Source: an uncultured Clostridia bacterium
Lineage (GTDB): Bacteria > Bacillota > Clostridia > Oscillospirales > Ruminococcaceae
DNA length: 64,000 nt
Assembly (NCBI GenBank): GCA_947625615.1
Contig: CANQPB010000005.1
Coordinates: 31,056 to 95,055, forward strand
Direction of reading: 5' to 3'
Part shown: positions 52,929 to 62,465 of the stretch, in pieces
How the letters are laid out: every line of letters starts with the position of its first letter
Numbering within the stretch: the stretch's first letter is position 1
Program-made: the position numbers and the translations under genes
Notes under the pieces: model-generated
The model's input: only the letters and a program-made list of their open reading frames with translations
Databases searched by the model: none
Told to the model about the DNA's origin: nothing

Positions 52929-54868
52929 CAGTCTAATTCCTTCACGCCGGTGTAGAGCTCGTAGTAGCGGCCCTTCATCGCCAGAAGCTGATCGTGATCG
53001 CCCCGCTCGATGATCTCGCCGTTTTCCAGAACCATTATGGCGTTCGAGTTTCTTACCGTCGAGAGGCGGTGCGCAATAACGAAGGTCGTGCGGTTTTTCA
53101 TCAGGCGATCCATGCCGTGCTCGATGTGCCGCTCGGTTCTCGTGTCGACCGAAGACGTCGCCTCGTCGAGGACGAGTATAGGCGCCTTTGACACCGCGGC
53201 CCGCGCTATGTTCAGAAGCTGCCGCTGTCCCTGCGAGAGGTTTGCGCCGTCGCCCTCCAAAACGGTGTCATAGCCGTCAGAAAGCCTCATTATGAAGCTG
53301 TGGGCGCTGGCGGTCTTTGCCGCGGCGACTATCTCCTCGTCGGTGGCGTCAAGACGGCCGTAGCGGATATTCTCCTTGACCGTTCCGGTGAACAGGTGGG
53401 TGTCCTGAAGAACCATAGCGATGTTCTCGCGCAAAAAGTCGCGCTTATAGTCCTTGATGTCCCTGCCGTCGACGGTTATTTCGCCGTCTTCGATGTCGTA
53501 GAAGCGGTTGAGAAGGTTTGTCACCGTCGTCTTGCCCGCGCCGGTGGAGCCTACAAAGGCGATCTTCTGGCCGGGGTGAGCGTAGAGGGTGATATGCTTT
53601 AAGACCGTCTTTTCGGGAACATAGCCGAATGAAACGTCGTTTAATACGACGTCGCCCTTGATCGGCTCGTCTGAGGCGTCCGGCTTGTCGGGAGCTTCGG
53701 GGGCGGTGTCCATCACCTCAAACACGCGTTCCGCGCCCGCGAGGGCGGCAAACAGGGTAGACGTCTGCTGCGAGAGCGTGTTTATCGGCATCGAGAACTG
53801 CCGCGAATAGTTGGCGAACAGGGTCAGAGCGCCGGGCGAAAGCCTGCTGAACACCATAAGTATTCCGCCGATGCCCATAGTCACGCCGAAGGATATCTGT
53901 GAGGTGTTGCCCATTATCGGGCCCATGATTCCGCCCCAGAACTGCGCCTTGAATTGCTTGTCGCGCATGTCGTCGTTCAGGCTGTCGAATTCCTCAATGC
54001 AGGTGCCCTCGTGATTGAATACCTTGATTACCTTCTGGCCGGTGACGGTCTCCTCGGTATAGCCGTTAATGGCGCCGAGCGCCGCCTGCTGGCCGCTGTA
54101 GTATTTAGAGGACATTCTTGCAATGGCGCCGCCGCCGAGCGCGAATATCGGGATAAACACAACGGTGATCATCGTCAGAACCCAGTTGGTGGTTATCATG
54201 AACACAAACGTGCCGATGAGCTGTACCGCGCCGGAGAAGAGCGAGGTGAGCGAGTTGTTTATCATCACGTCGATGTTGTCGATATCGTTTGTGAAGCGGG
54301 ACATTATCTCGCCGGTGGGGTTCTGGTCGAAATACCTGACGGGAAGCCGCTGAAGCTTAGTGAACAGGTCGTTTCTTATAGTCTGGATAGAGCCCTGCGA
54401 AATCGAGAGCATCAGCCTTGCCTGAAGGTAGTTTGAGATGATTCCCACGGCGTAAACCACCGCGAGTATCGATATGACCGAGACTATATAGCCCATAAGA
54501 TCAGACTGCGTGGCGTTTTCGCCGACAGGCCCGGTGAATACCGAAATTATTTTTTCGGCGAGCTTTTCCATGGCGGACATCTCATAGGCCTTGTCGGGCG
54601 AGACGAACTGGGTGAGCTTGTTGATTATCGGGCCCAAAAGATAGGAGCCGAATAACGCCGTTACCGTCGAGCAGAGCATGCAGACGAGCACCGCCAGAAG
54701 CCTGAATTTATAGGGGCTTAAATAGCTCAGCATTCGGCTTATCGTCGCGCGGGAATTTTTCATCTTTCCGCCGCCGGCTATTCTCGGGCCGCGGGGGCCT
54801 CCGCCCATCTTCATGGCGACGGCTTTTTTATTGTACTGCTTTTGCAGCTGTTCCAGAGACCTTGCCAT
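52928..54868 (-). CDS. Heterodimeric ABC multidrug exporter, catalytic subunit
   Basis: A 646-residue permease-ATPase half-transporter. A ~45-residue Lys/Gly-rich cytoplasmic start precedes six membrane helices. The ATPase has Walker A GSTGAGKTT, signature LSQGQRQLLNIARA, Walker B ILVLDEATSSVD with the catalytic Glu and H-loop VIAHRLST, so it has the complete ATP site. Its ATG overlaps the stop of the upstream partner (TAATG). The arrangement matches BmrCD, LmrCD and EfrAB type heterodimers. It is in one operon with a MarR repressor, which points to drug or antimicrobial export. Confidence 0.93.
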   Translation of the reverse strand: MARSLEQLQKQYNKKAVAMKMGGGPRGPRIAGGGKMKNSRATISRMLSYLSPYKFRLLAVLVCMLCSTVTALFGSYLLGPIINKLTQFVSPDKAYEMSAMEKLAEKIISVFTGPVGENATQSDLMGYIVSVISILAVVYAVGIISNYLQARLMLSISQGSIQTIRNDLFTKLQRLPVRYFDQNPTGEIMSRFTNDIDNIDVMINNSLTSLFSGAVQLIGTFVFMITTNWVLTMITVVFIPIFALGGGAIARMSSKYYSGQQAALGAINGYTEETVTGQKVIKVFNHEGTCIEEFDSLNDDMRDKQFKAQFWGGIMGPIMGNTSQISFGVTMGIGGILMVFSRLSPGALTLFANYSRQFSMPINTLSQQTSTLFAALAGAERVFEVMDTAPEAPDKPDASDEPIKGDVVLNDVSFGYVPEKTVLKHITLYAHPGQKIAFVGSTGAGKTTVTNLLNRFYDIEDGEITVDGRDIKDYKRDFLRENIAMVLQDTHLFTGTVKENIRYGRLDATDEEIVAAAKTASAHSFIMRLSDGYDTVLEGDGANLSQGQRQLLNIARAAVSKAPILVLDEATSSVDTRTERHIEHGMDRLMKNRTTFVIAHRLSTVRNSNAIMVLENGEIIERGDHDQLLAMKGRYYELYTGVKELD

Positions 54869-56673
54869 TACTTGCCCGCCTCCTTTCTTTCGGAGTCGTT
54901 CTGAGAATAGTAAATCTCCTGATATGGCTCGTTGCTGCTGAGGAGCTCCTCGTGGGTGCCTACGCCGGCTATCCTGCCTTCGTTCATGACGACTATCATG
55001 TCGGCGTCCTTAACCGAAGATATCCTCTGGGCAATAATTATCTTTGTGGAATCGGCGAGCTCGTTTCTGAAAGCCTTTCTTATCTGGGCCTCGGTCGCGG
55101 TGTCAACGGCGGAGGTAGAGTCGTCAAGTATGAGAACCTTCGGCTTTTTAAGCAGAGCGCGCGCAATGCAGAGGCGCTGCTTCTGTCCGCCCGAGACGTT
55201 GGTGCCGCCCTGCTCGATCTGCGTGTCGTAGCCGTCCTTGAAGGAGCTTACGAACTTGTCGGCCTGGGCGCTTTCCGCCGCCGCGCGGATATCCTCGTCG
55301 CTGGCGTTTTCGTCGCCCCAGCGCAGGTTTTCGGCGATAGAGCCGCTGAACAGCGTGTTGTTCTGCAAAACCATGCCTACGCCCTCGCGGAGATTGTAGA
55401 TAGAGTAGTCGCGGACGTTCACGCCGTCGACAAGCACCTCGCCCTCGTCGGGGTCATATAGGCGGGAGATGAGCGAAACAAGGGTAGTCTTTCCGCAGCC
55501 GGTGGAGCCGACTATTCCGACCACCGATTTTGCCGGGATCTTAAGGTTTATGTTGTCAAGAACCGCCTGCTCGCTGTTTTTGTAATATCTGAACGTGACG
55601 TTTTTAAATTCAATTTCGCCGCGGTCTACGGTCAGCTCGACGGGCTTGCCGTTTTCGTCGGTGACGGGCTTGCCGTCGGCGCCAAGGCGGTAGCGCTGCG
55701 CGTCGGCGTCGGAGATGTCGGGGACTTCGCACAAAACCTCGCGGATTCTCTTGCCCGAAGCCATCGCGCGGGAGGTGACCATGAACAGCATGGACACCAT
55801 CATAAGAGAGGAAAGTATCTGGGTGGCGTAGGTGATGAACCTTGAAAGGCTTCCTACCTCCATTCCGCCCGAAAGAACTATCCTTCCGCCAAAGAAGATT
55901 ATGCACATAACCGTCACGTTCATGACGAGCGTCATTATCGGCGACATGAAGATGACTATTTTCATGGCGCCCATGGCGGTATCCTTAAGGTCTTGGTTTG
56001 CGTTGCCGAACTTTTCAATTTCAAGCTCCTCGCGGGTGAAGGATTTCACAACGCGCACGTTGGTGACGTTTTCCTGCACCGCCGAGTTAAGGCCGTCGAC
56101 CTTTTTCTGAACCATCGAGAATTTTGAGAAGCTCGATAAAATTATCGTCATAATTCCTATGACCAAAACGGGTATTGATACGGCGAATACTACAGAGAGG
56201 CTCGGATTCATGGAGATAGCCATAAACAGCGCGGCAACAAGCATGCCCGGCGCGCGTATGGCCATTCTTAAAACCATGTTGATGAAATTCTGAAGCTGTG
56301 TAACGTCGTTCGTCATTCTTGTGACAAGCGAGCCGGTTGAGAATTTGTCAATGTTGGCGAAAGAAAATCCCTGAACCTTTGTAAATATATCGCGGCGAAG
56401 GTCGCCGGCAAAATTCACCGCCGCCTTCGCCCCGAAATACGAGCCTCCCACGCCGCCGGCCATCATAAGAACGGCCATGCCTATCATTCCCAGCATTAAA
56501 AGCAGACTTCCCGGAACGGTAAGGGTGCTGTCGTTAGCCCTGTTTATAATCCTCTCAAGGAACATCGGCATGACAACTTCGCCGATAACCTCGATGATCA
56601 TGCATAAGGGGCCGAGAATGAAAAACGGGAAATAAGGTTTGATATACTTAAACCAGTTTACTTTTTCTGTCAA
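54868..56673 (-). CDS. Heterodimeric ABC multidrug exporter, degenerate-site subunit
   Basis: A 601-residue half-transporter with six helices and a C-terminal ATPase. Walker A is GSTGCGKTT and the signature is VSGGQKQRLCIARAL. However, Walker B ends LILDDSTSAVD, with Asp where the catalytic Glu should be, and the H-loop reads IIIAQRISS with Gln in place of His. These two changes are the hallmark of the degenerate subunit in heterodimeric exporters such as BmrC/LmrC. It starts with TTG after AAGGAGG and is directly followed by the catalytic subunit (1-bp overlap). A MarR gene lies 28 bp upstream in the same operon. Confidence 0.93.
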   Translation of the reverse strand: MTEKVNWFKYIKPYFPFFILGPLCMIIEVIGEVVMPMFLERIINRANDSTLTVPGSLLLMLGMIGMAVLMMAGGVGGSYFGAKAAVNFAGDLRRDIFTKVQGFSFANIDKFSTGSLVTRMTNDVTQLQNFINMVLRMAIRAPGMLVAALFMAISMNPSLSVVFAVSIPVLVIGIMTIILSSFSKFSMVQKKVDGLNSAVQENVTNVRVVKSFTREELEIEKFGNANQDLKDTAMGAMKIVIFMSPIMTLVMNVTVMCIIFFGGRIVLSGGMEVGSLSRFITYATQILSSLMMVSMLFMVTSRAMASGKRIREVLCEVPDISDADAQRYRLGADGKPVTDENGKPVELTVDRGEIEFKNVTFRYYKNSEQAVLDNINLKIPAKSVVGIVGSTGCGKTTLVSLISRLYDPDEGEVLVDGVNVRDYSIYNLREGVGMVLQNNTLFSGSIAENLRWGDENASDEDIRAAAESAQADKFVSSFKDGYDTQIEQGGTNVSGGQKQRLCIARALLKKPKVLILDDSTSAVDTATEAQIRKAFRNELADSTKIIIAQRISSVKDADMIVVMNEGRIAGVGTHEELLSSNEPYQEIYYSQNDSERKEAGK

Positions 56674-56701
56674 AACGTGAGGGCCTCCTTTTCCCTCGGA
56701 A

Positions 56702-57151
56702 TCAGCCGCGGGACTTTACGTTTTCCGCCATTCTGGCAAGAAGATCCTTAAGGGTCTCCATCTCTTCGTCGGTGATGTCCTTGAAGAACTGCTCGTCGAT
56801 GTCGGCGAACATTTCGCGGGTGGTCTTTAAAAGCTTCGAGCCCTTTTCGGTGATGGCGATGTGATTCATTCTCGCGTCGTCGAAGGACTGCGAACGGGTG
56901 ATAAGCTCGGCCGATTCGAGCTTGTTAAGGGTGACGGCAACCGCCGCCGAGGAGATCTCAAGCTTCTGGGCGATGTCCTTCTGGCAGATGTTCTTGTTGG
57001 TGGCAATGAGAAGGAGCATCTGGTGCTGGCTGCAGTGGATTCCGAGCTTCGAGATCTGCTCTTCAGCCATAATGCGGTGAAGTCTGTTTACGTGCAGGAA
57101 AAGGTGAATGATCTCTGCTACGGATTTCTGCCTTGCGGTTTCTTTTTTCAT
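56702..57151 (-). CDS. MarR-family transcriptional regulator
   Basis: A 149-residue winged-helix regulator. The core runs LHRIMAEEQISKLGIHCSQHQMLLLIATNKNICQKDIAQKLEISSAAVAVTLNKLESAELITRSQSFDDARMNHIAITEKG, with the recognition helix and the DxR wing. MarR proteins are dimers that repress neighbouring efflux genes until a ligand binds. The ATG at 57151 follows AAGGAAG; the longer in-frame start lies in non-conserved sequence. It heads the ABC exporter operon. A 16-bp inverted repeat overlapping its promoter is the probable operator. Confidence 0.92.
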   Translation of the reverse strand: MKKETARQKSVAEIIHLFLHVNRLHRIMAEEQISKLGIHCSQHQMLLLIATNKNICQKDIAQKLEISSAAVAVTLNKLESAELITRSQSFDDARMNHIAITEKGSKLLKTTREMFADIDEQFFKDITDEEMETLKDLLARMAENVKSRG

Positions 57152-57231
57152 TTCGGTTACTTCCTTTCGTTGATTTAATTTGGCCGGGTTGTAGATGTAT
57201 GAGGTGTCGCGGGTCATGTTAAAGGCCAAGC

Positions 57232-57266
57232 ATTATTAGCCTGTTAACTTTTAACGGGTTAATAAT
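57232..57266. promoter_or_regulatory. Inverted repeat, probable MarR operator
   Basis: ATTATTAGCCTGTTAA (57232-57247), 3 bp, TTAACGGGTTAATAAT (57251-57266): 14 of 16 positions are symmetric. It overlaps the -10 box of the marR-ABC promoter and its start site, as expected for an autorepressor. Confidence 0.8.
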
Positions 57267-57290
57267 AGCGTGTTTTTCGCGCTTTGTCAA
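57262..57290 (-). promoter_or_regulatory. Sigma-A promoter of the marR-ABC operon
   Basis: On the minus strand TTGACA (57285-57290), 17 bp, TATTAT (57262-57267). Confidence 0.8.
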
Positions 57291-57347
57291 GAAGCAAATA
57301 TGTAAAAATTCCTATGAATTTAACGCAATTTTTCTACGTTTTATACT

Positions 57348-57489
57348 AATGTGATAAAGACATGAAAAACAGTTGAATTTTTTATAAATATGATGTATAA
57401 TCATCAGGATTCAGACCTTTGAAGGAAACGTTCCAATGTGATAAAATCATGAAAAACAGATGAATTTTTCATAAATAATGTATAATAAT
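57348..57489 (+). promoter_or_regulatory. Tandemly duplicated promoter region upstream of the MATE gene
   Basis: A ~56-bp segment (57348-57404) is repeated at 57435-57489. Both contain AATGTGATAAA, CATGAAAAACAG, TGAATTTTT and ATAAATA...ATGTATAAT. In copy 1 TTGAAT (57373-57378) is 17 bp from TATAAT (57396-57401). In copy 2 ATGAAT (57460-57465) is 15 bp from TATAAT (57481-57486), closer to the gene. Nothing else was seen in 57291-57347. Confidence 0.7.
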
Positions 57490-57509
57490 AAAAATTTTCA
57501 GGAGGAGCC

Positions 57510-58946
57510 ATGTCAGTTGAATCTTTTCACAGAAAATATATAGGCGACAGGAATTTTTACCGCACTCTTTTAAAGGTAGTGCTGCCGATAATAATTCAGA
57601 ATCTGATAACGAATTTTGTCAGCATGCTCGACAACATAATGGTGGGAAAGACCGGCACCGATCCCATGACCGGCGTTTCCATAGCGAACCAGCTTATTTT
57701 TGTCTTCAACATAATGATATTCGGCGCGGTGGCCGGCGCGGGTATATTCACCTCGCAGTATCACGGCAGCCGCGACAGCGACGGCGTCAGGTTTACCATG
57801 CGCTTCAAGCTCATCATCTGCGCGGCGACTACCGCCGTGGGCATAGCCGTCTTCGGTCTCTGCGGGCGTGAGCTTATATCGCTGTTCATTTCGGACAGCG
57901 CCGCCGTCGGCGACCCCGCGGCCACATTAAAATTCGGCTGGGATTATCTTAATGTGATAATGCTCGGGCTTCTGCCCTTTGCGATAACGCAGGCGTATTC
58001 CGGTACCCTTCGCGAGACAGGCGAAACGGTTCTGCCGATGATAGCGGGAACGGCCGCCGTCGCGGTGAATCTCTCCTTGAACTGGGTGCTGATATTCGGG
58101 CATTTCGGATTTAAGGCGATGGGCTCGGTCGGCGCGGCGATAGCAACGGTTATCTCGCGCTATGTCGAGGCGGCTATAGTCATCACATGGACGCACACCC
58201 ACGCCGAGCGAAACCCCTTTGCAAGGGGGCTTTACCGCAGCGCGAGGATCCCTTGGAGGATAGCAAGATCTATAATCATAAAGGGCACGCCGCTTCTGAT
58301 GAACGAGGCGCTCTGGAGCTTCGGCATAGCGGCGGTGGCGCAGTGCTATTCGGTGCGCGGGCTTGAGGTTGTCAGCGCGCAGAACATCTCCACCATTATT
58401 TCAAATATGTTCAATGTGGTGTTTTTATCCCTCGGCAGCTCGGTTTCGATAATCGTGGGCAACGCCCTCGGCTCAGGGAAGACGGAGGAAGCCGTTGACA
58501 TTGACAGAAAGCTGATATTCATTTCGGTCGTGTTCAGCGCGATCACCGGGCTTGCCCTTGCCGCTATAGCGCCGGTTTTCCCCGAGCTTTACAACACCGA
58601 GCCGGAGATCAAGGCTCTTGCCTCGAAGATAATCATAGCCGTCGCGGCGGGAATGCCTATCCAGGCGTTTCTGAACGCCTGCTACTTCACGCTGCGCTCG
58701 GGCGGCAGGACGGTTATAACCTTCTTCTTCGACAGCGGAGCGGTCTGGGCGGTAAACTATCCCGTCGTGTTTCTGATGACCCGCTTTGCGCCCGCCGTCC
58801 CGGTCGAGATGATAGTTCTGGCCGAGCAGATGTCGGGGCTTGTGCGCTGCGTTGTCGGGTATATACTCGTCAAGCGCCGCACCTGGGTGAGGAATCTGAC
58901 CCTCGGCGCCCCCGAAAAAGAAAATCCCCCGGCGGAGGAAAAATAA
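57510..58946 (+). CDS. MATE-family multidrug efflux protein
   Basis: A 478-residue protein with twelve predicted helices in two related halves. The first starts FYRTLLKVVLPIIIQNLITNFVSMLDNIMVGKTGTDPMTGVSIANQLIFVFN, the second IIKGTPLLMNEALWSFGIAAVAQCYSVRGLEVVSAQNISTIISNMFNVVFLSLGSSVSIIVGNALGSG. MATE proteins export cationic drugs using Na+ or H+ gradients. It is divergent from the marR-ABC operon and could share MarR control, although the inverted repeat lies nearer marR. AGGAGGAG precedes the ATG. A terminator and repeat copy C follow the stop directly. Confidence 0.92.
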   Translation: MSVESFHRKYIGDRNFYRTLLKVVLPIIIQNLITNFVSMLDNIMVGKTGTDPMTGVSIANQLIFVFNIMIFGAVAGAGIFTSQYHGSRDSDGVRFTMRFKLIICAATTAVGIAVFGLCGRELISLFISDSAAVGDPAATLKFGWDYLNVIMLGLLPFAITQAYSGTLRETGETVLPMIAGTAAVAVNLSLNWVLIFGHFGFKAMGSVGAAIATVISRYVEAAIVITWTHTHAERNPFARGLYRSARIPWRIARSIIIKGTPLLMNEALWSFGIAAVAQCYSVRGLEVVSAQNISTIISNMFNVVFLSLGSSVSIIVGNALGSGKTEEAVDIDRKLIFISVVFSAITGLALAAIAPVFPELYNTEPEIKALASKIIIAVAAGMPIQAFLNACYFTLRSGGRTVITFFFDSGAVWAVNYPVVFLMTRFAPAVPVEMIVLAEQMSGLVRCVVGYILVKRRTWVRNLTLGAPEKENPPAEEK

Positions 58947-59152
58947 AAGTTTTCGCCGTCCTTTTTCAAAAGGCTTTTTAATCTTCCTCACCCCCTGCCC
59001 CCTCTCCCTCGCGAAGGGAGAGGGGGTCTCCACCCCGTCACCCGGCCGTTCACCTTGCGGCGAACGGCGCGACCCCTCCCCTCAAGGGGAGGGGTGTGTT
59101 CCCAAACGTATCTCACAAAATCGAAGCCTACGAGGCACTTTCGGTGCGGCGG
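58947..59152 (+). repeat. Stop-codon-abutting repeat, copy C
   Basis: It begins right after the MATE stop with AAGTTTTCGCCG, then CCTTTTTCAAAAGG, a CCCCTGCCCCCTCTCC tract, CCGTTC/CGAACGG and CCCCTCCCC-TCAA-GGGGAGGGG. The ~80 bases at 59023-59105 match copy A at 18124-18206 with about one mismatch, and a degenerate GGCACTTTCGGTGC end follows. No gene was seen in 59153-59326. Confidence 0.8.
58960..58979 (+). terminator. Terminator of the MATE gene
   Basis: CCTTTT (58960-58965) pairs with AAAAGG (58968-58973), followed by CTTTTT. It is part of repeat copy C, as in copy A. Confidence 0.6.
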
Positions 59153-59326
59153 TTGCCGTTTTATGACAGCCCGCGCTTATATAACGCCTTTCGGGAGCAA
59201 AGCAAAAATGTCCTGAAAAGCCGGTATTTTGCTAAGCAGACCCGAGGCGGCTTGCCTTTTTTCTCTTGCTCGTGCACATTTTCCCCGAAAAAATTCCTCA
59301 ACACGCCACAAACCTTCATTCTTTCC

Positions 59327-59355
59327 TTGACTTCAATCTCCCGAAATGCTACAAT
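59327..59355 (+). promoter_or_regulatory. Sigma-A promoter for the CapA-like gene
   Basis: TTGACT (59327-59332), 17 bp, TACAAT (59350-59355). Confidence 0.75.
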
Positions 59356-59392
59356 ATACCCAAAGAAGTGTTTTTGAACAGGAGTGACAGAA

Positions 59393-60733
59393 TTGAAGCA
59401 TAAATGGATAATCGCCGTGTTCGCAATTGCCTTTGCGGCGGCGGTGGCGCTCGGCGTGGGACTTAGGTTTGCGATGGCTCCCCATGAAATACCTGCGGAG
59501 GAGCAGCCCCCGGCAACCCTGCCGACTGCCGACGCCCCCACGGTCACCGAGCCGCCGATAAATACGATCCCCTCCGAGACGTCTGCCGAGCCCCCGGTTC
59601 CGGCCGAGACGATCCCGCCGCAGACCGAGCCGGTTGAGACCGAGCCGCCCCTGCCTTCGGAGCCGGAATCCGGCACCGTCAGGATCTGCATAGGCGGGGA
59701 CACCTCGATAGACGGCGAATTCGCGGACTTTGCCGCCGCGAAGGGGGTCGATTACCCCTGGGCGGAGATCTCGGAAATTACAAATTCCGCGGATATCTCA
59801 ATAGTCAATCTTGAAACCTGCGTCAGCGAGCAGGGAGTTTCCGAAAAGCGGGAAGGCTACGGCTTCCGCACGCCGCCCGAAATGCTCGAGGGCTTTGCCA
59901 ACGCCGGCATCACCGCCGTGAACCTTGCGAACAATCACACCCGCGATTTCGGCTACGACGCACTTTTGGATACGTTTTCGAATCTTGAAAGCAGGGGGAT
60001 ATCCTACTTCGGCGCGGGGAGAGACCTTGACGACGCCTCGGGGCTGAGAATAATCGAGGCGAACGGGGTGCGCGTAGGCCTGACGGGCGCCAACAGGGTA
60101 TCTTTAAAGGGCGACTGCGCCGCAGCCGAGGGCCACGCGGGCGTAAACCAGATAGGCGACGCGGACAGCGAATCCGCCCTTGCGTACATAGAAAAAATCA
60201 AGGAATACGACGCCATGTGCGACGTGCTGATAGTATTTTTGCACGCCGGCACCGAGGAGGTCTTCGACGTGACCTCCTACCAAAAAGAGATGACCCGCGC
60301 TTTTATCGACGCCGGCGCCGACATTGTCGTCGGGGGACATTCGCACACCCTGCAGCCCATAGAATTTTATAACGGCAAGCCGATAATCTACAGCATAGGA
60401 AACCTCATCTTCTGGCATATCGACGACGACCTCGACGGCCTGACCGCGCTGTTTGATATCACCGTCGACAAAAACGGCTTTGTTTCTTTAAAACTCCACC
60501 CGCTGTTTATCAAAAACTATAAGGTTTATTACCTTAAGGACGGCGAGGGCAGCTATCCGACGAGGTATGCGCAGATACTCAAGCTGATGAATGATCTCTG
60601 CGAGCCCTACGACATCTGGTTCGACGGCGAGGGAACGCTTTTGCAGGGTATTCCCGAGGAAATACTCGAGCAGCGGCGCATCGAACGTGAAGCGGAGGCC
60701 GAAGCGCAGTCTCGGGCGGAGGACGGCGAGTGA
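59393..60733 (+). CDS. CapA-family (PGA_cap) metallophosphatase-like protein
   Basis: A 446-residue exported protein. A signal anchor at residues ~5-26 is followed by a Pro/Thr/Glu-rich linker (~30-97), then the CapA domain of the calcineurin-like metallophosphatase fold. Metal-binding motifs are CIGGDTSIDG, IVNLETCVS, VNLANNHTRDFGYDALLDT, VFLHAGTEE and VVGGHSHTLQPIEFYNGKPIIYSIGNLIF. CapA serves poly-gamma-glutamate capsule production in Bacillus, but many CapA-like proteins outside capsule operons have unknown roles. No capBC genes are adjacent. The TTG at 59393 lies 8 nt after CAGGAG and was preferred over the GTG at 59384, which overlaps it. Confidence 0.88.
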   Translation: MKHKWIIAVFAIAFAAAVALGVGLRFAMAPHEIPAEEQPPATLPTADAPTVTEPPINTIPSETSAEPPVPAETIPPQTEPVETEPPLPSEPESGTVRICIGGDTSIDGEFADFAAAKGVDYPWAEISEITNSADISIVNLETCVSEQGVSEKREGYGFRTPPEMLEGFANAGITAVNLANNHTRDFGYDALLDTFSNLESRGISYFGAGRDLDDASGLRIIEANGVRVGLTGANRVSLKGDCAAAEGHAGVNQIGDADSESALAYIEKIKEYDAMCDVLIVFLHAGTEEVFDVTSYQKEMTRAFIDAGADIVVGGHSHTLQPIEFYNGKPIIYSIGNLIFWHIDDDLDGLTALFDITVDKNGFVSLKLHPLFIKNYKVYYLKDGEGSYPTRYAQILKLMNDLCEPYDIWFDGEGTLLQGIPEEILEQRRIEREAEAEAQSRAEDGE

Positions 60734-60789
60734 ACGCAAATTGAATCAAGATAATCCGGCATACTTTTTATATCTATAAGGAGGACTTT

Positions 60790-62322
60790 ATGGCATACCA
60801 GAAGGTTGTTATCATCGATTTCGGAGGGCAGTATAACCAGCTTATAGCGCGGCGCGTCCGCGAGTGCGGCGTATACTGCGAGGTGGTGCCGTTCAGAAAG
60901 ATAACCGTCGAGGGCATAAAAAAAGAGCGCCCCGCCGGGATAATCTTCACCGGCGGCCCCAACAGCGTCTACCTTGAAAATTCGCCCCATATCGACAGAG
61001 AGATTTTCGAGCTCGGCATACCCGTCCTCGGCATCTGCTACGGCGCCCAGCTTATGGCGTATACCCTTGGCGGAAAGGTGGCCACCGCCCCGAAGAGCGA
61101 ATACGGAAAGACCGAGACCGATTTCGACGGCGGCCTTATGTTTGAGGGCCACCCCGAAAGATCAGTCACCTGGATGAGCCATACCGATTATATCTCCGAA
61201 GTCCCCGAGGGATTTGAGATTGTCGCGCACACCCCGATATGCCCCGTCGCGGCGATGCAGAACGTCGAAAAGGGGCTTTTCGCCACGCAGTTCCACCCCG
61301 AGGTAAACCACACCGAGGGCGGCGCCGACATGATAAAGCGCTTTCTGACAAAGGCATGCGGCTGCGGCTGCGACTGGACTATGGAGAGTTACGCCGAGAC
61401 GGCTGTAAGAGACATCAGGGAAAAGGTCGGCGGCGGAAAGGTGCTTTTGGCGCTTTCGGGCGGCGTGGACAGCTCGGTGCTGGCGGCGCTTTTGGCGAAG
61501 GCGGTCGGAAACCAGCTGACGGCTATATTTGTAGATCACGGCTTCATGCGCAAAAACGAGGGCGACGAGGTCGAAGCGGCGTTTAAGGACTGGGACATCA
61601 ACTTTGTCAGGGTAAACGCGGCGGACAGGTTCCTTTTAAAGCTTGAGGGCGTATCCGATCCCGAAACAAAGCGCAAGCGCATCGGCGAGGAGTTCATAAA
61701 GGTATTTGAAGACGAGGCCAAAAAGATCGGCAAGGTCGATTTTCTGGCGCAGGGGACGATCTACCCCGATATAATCGAATCGGGCGCGGGGGACGCCGCG
61801 GTCATAAAAAGCCACCACAATGTCGGCGGCCTGCCCGACCATGTCGATTTCAAGGAGATCATCGAGCCGCTGCGGCTGCTCTTCAAGGACGAAGTGCGCG
61901 CGCTCGGCACCACCCTCGGCCTGCCCGAAAACATAGTCTGGCGCCCGCCATTCCCGGGCCCCGGCCTTGCGATAAGGATAATCGGCGAGATAACCAAGGA
62001 AAAGCTTGAAATTCTGCGCGAGGCAGACGCAATTTTCCGCGAGGAGCTTGAGCGCAGCGGCGTCGCCCGCGGAATAAACCAGTACTTCGCGGTGCTGACA
62101 AATATGCGCTCGGTCGGCGTCATGGGCGATTTTCGGACGTATGACTACACGGCCGCGCTCCGCGCCGTCACCACCAGCGACTTCATGACCGCCGACTTTG
62201 CGAAGATCCCCTATGATATCCTCGAACGCGCCGCCGGCCGCATCGTCGGCGAAGTCTCGGGCATCAACCGCGTGGTGTACGACATCACCACCAAGCCCCC
62301 CGCAACGATTGAGTGGGAATAA
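60790..62322 (+). CDS. guaA: GMP synthase (glutamine-hydrolysing)
   Basis: A 510-residue two-domain enzyme converting XMP to GMP. The N-terminal class I amidotransferase has the catalytic Cys83 in [15 protein letters not shown] and the His-Glu pair in [15 protein letters not shown]. The ATP-pyrophosphatase domain has the PP-loop [16 protein letters not shown], and the C-terminal dimerisation domain ends [11 protein letters not shown], the standard end of the protein. AGGAGG precedes the ATG. The 3' end is a well-known target of tyrosine integrases, and here a mobile element begins right after the stop codon, leaving the gene intact. Confidence 0.97.
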   Translation: MAYQKVVIIDFGGQYNQLIARRVRECGVYCEVVPFRKITVEGIKKERPAGIIFTGGPNSVYLENSPHIDREIFELGIPVLGICYGAQLMAYTLGGKVATAPKSEYGKTETDFDGGLMFEGHPERSVTWMSHTDYISEVPEGFEIVAHTPICPVAAMQNVEKGLFATQFHPEVNHTEGGADMIKRFLTKACGCGCDWTMESYAETAVRDIREKVGGGKVLLALSGGVDSSVLAALLAKAVGNQLTAIFVDHGFMRKNEGDEVEAAFKDWDINFVRVNAADRFLLKLEGVSDPETKRKRIGEEFIKVFEDEAKKIGKVDFLAQGTIYPDIIESGAGDAAVIKSHHNVGGLPDHVDFKEIIEPLRLLFKDEVRALGTTLGLPENIVWRPPFPGPGLAIRIIGEITKEKLEILREADAIFREELERSGVARGINQYFAVLTNMRSVGVMGDFRTYDYTAALRAVTTSDFMTADFAKIPYDILERAAGRIVGEVSGINRVVYDITTKPPATIEWE

Positions 62323-62400
62323 CTAAAGCTCCCCGCAAATGCCCTATTTAAGCCACTTTGCGGGCTTAGACACCCCGATTTGATAGCAAAATGATAGCAG
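62300..62400 (+). mobile_element. Probable left attachment region (attL) at the 3' end of guaA
   Basis: The end of guaA (GATTGAGTGGGAATAA at 62307-62322) is followed by an inverted repeat CCCGCAAA (62332-62339) / TTTGCGGG (62357-62364) and two TGATAGCA direct repeats at 62381 and 62392, 11 bp apart, like integrase arm sites. A repressor, Xis-like gene and integrase follow. The core sequence and right end (attR) are outside the window. Confidence 0.65.
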
Positions 62401-62465
62401 ACTTTCATGCCGATTTATTTATTTTATTTTTGGTGGCATGAGGCTTGCGGGTATACGAAAAAATT

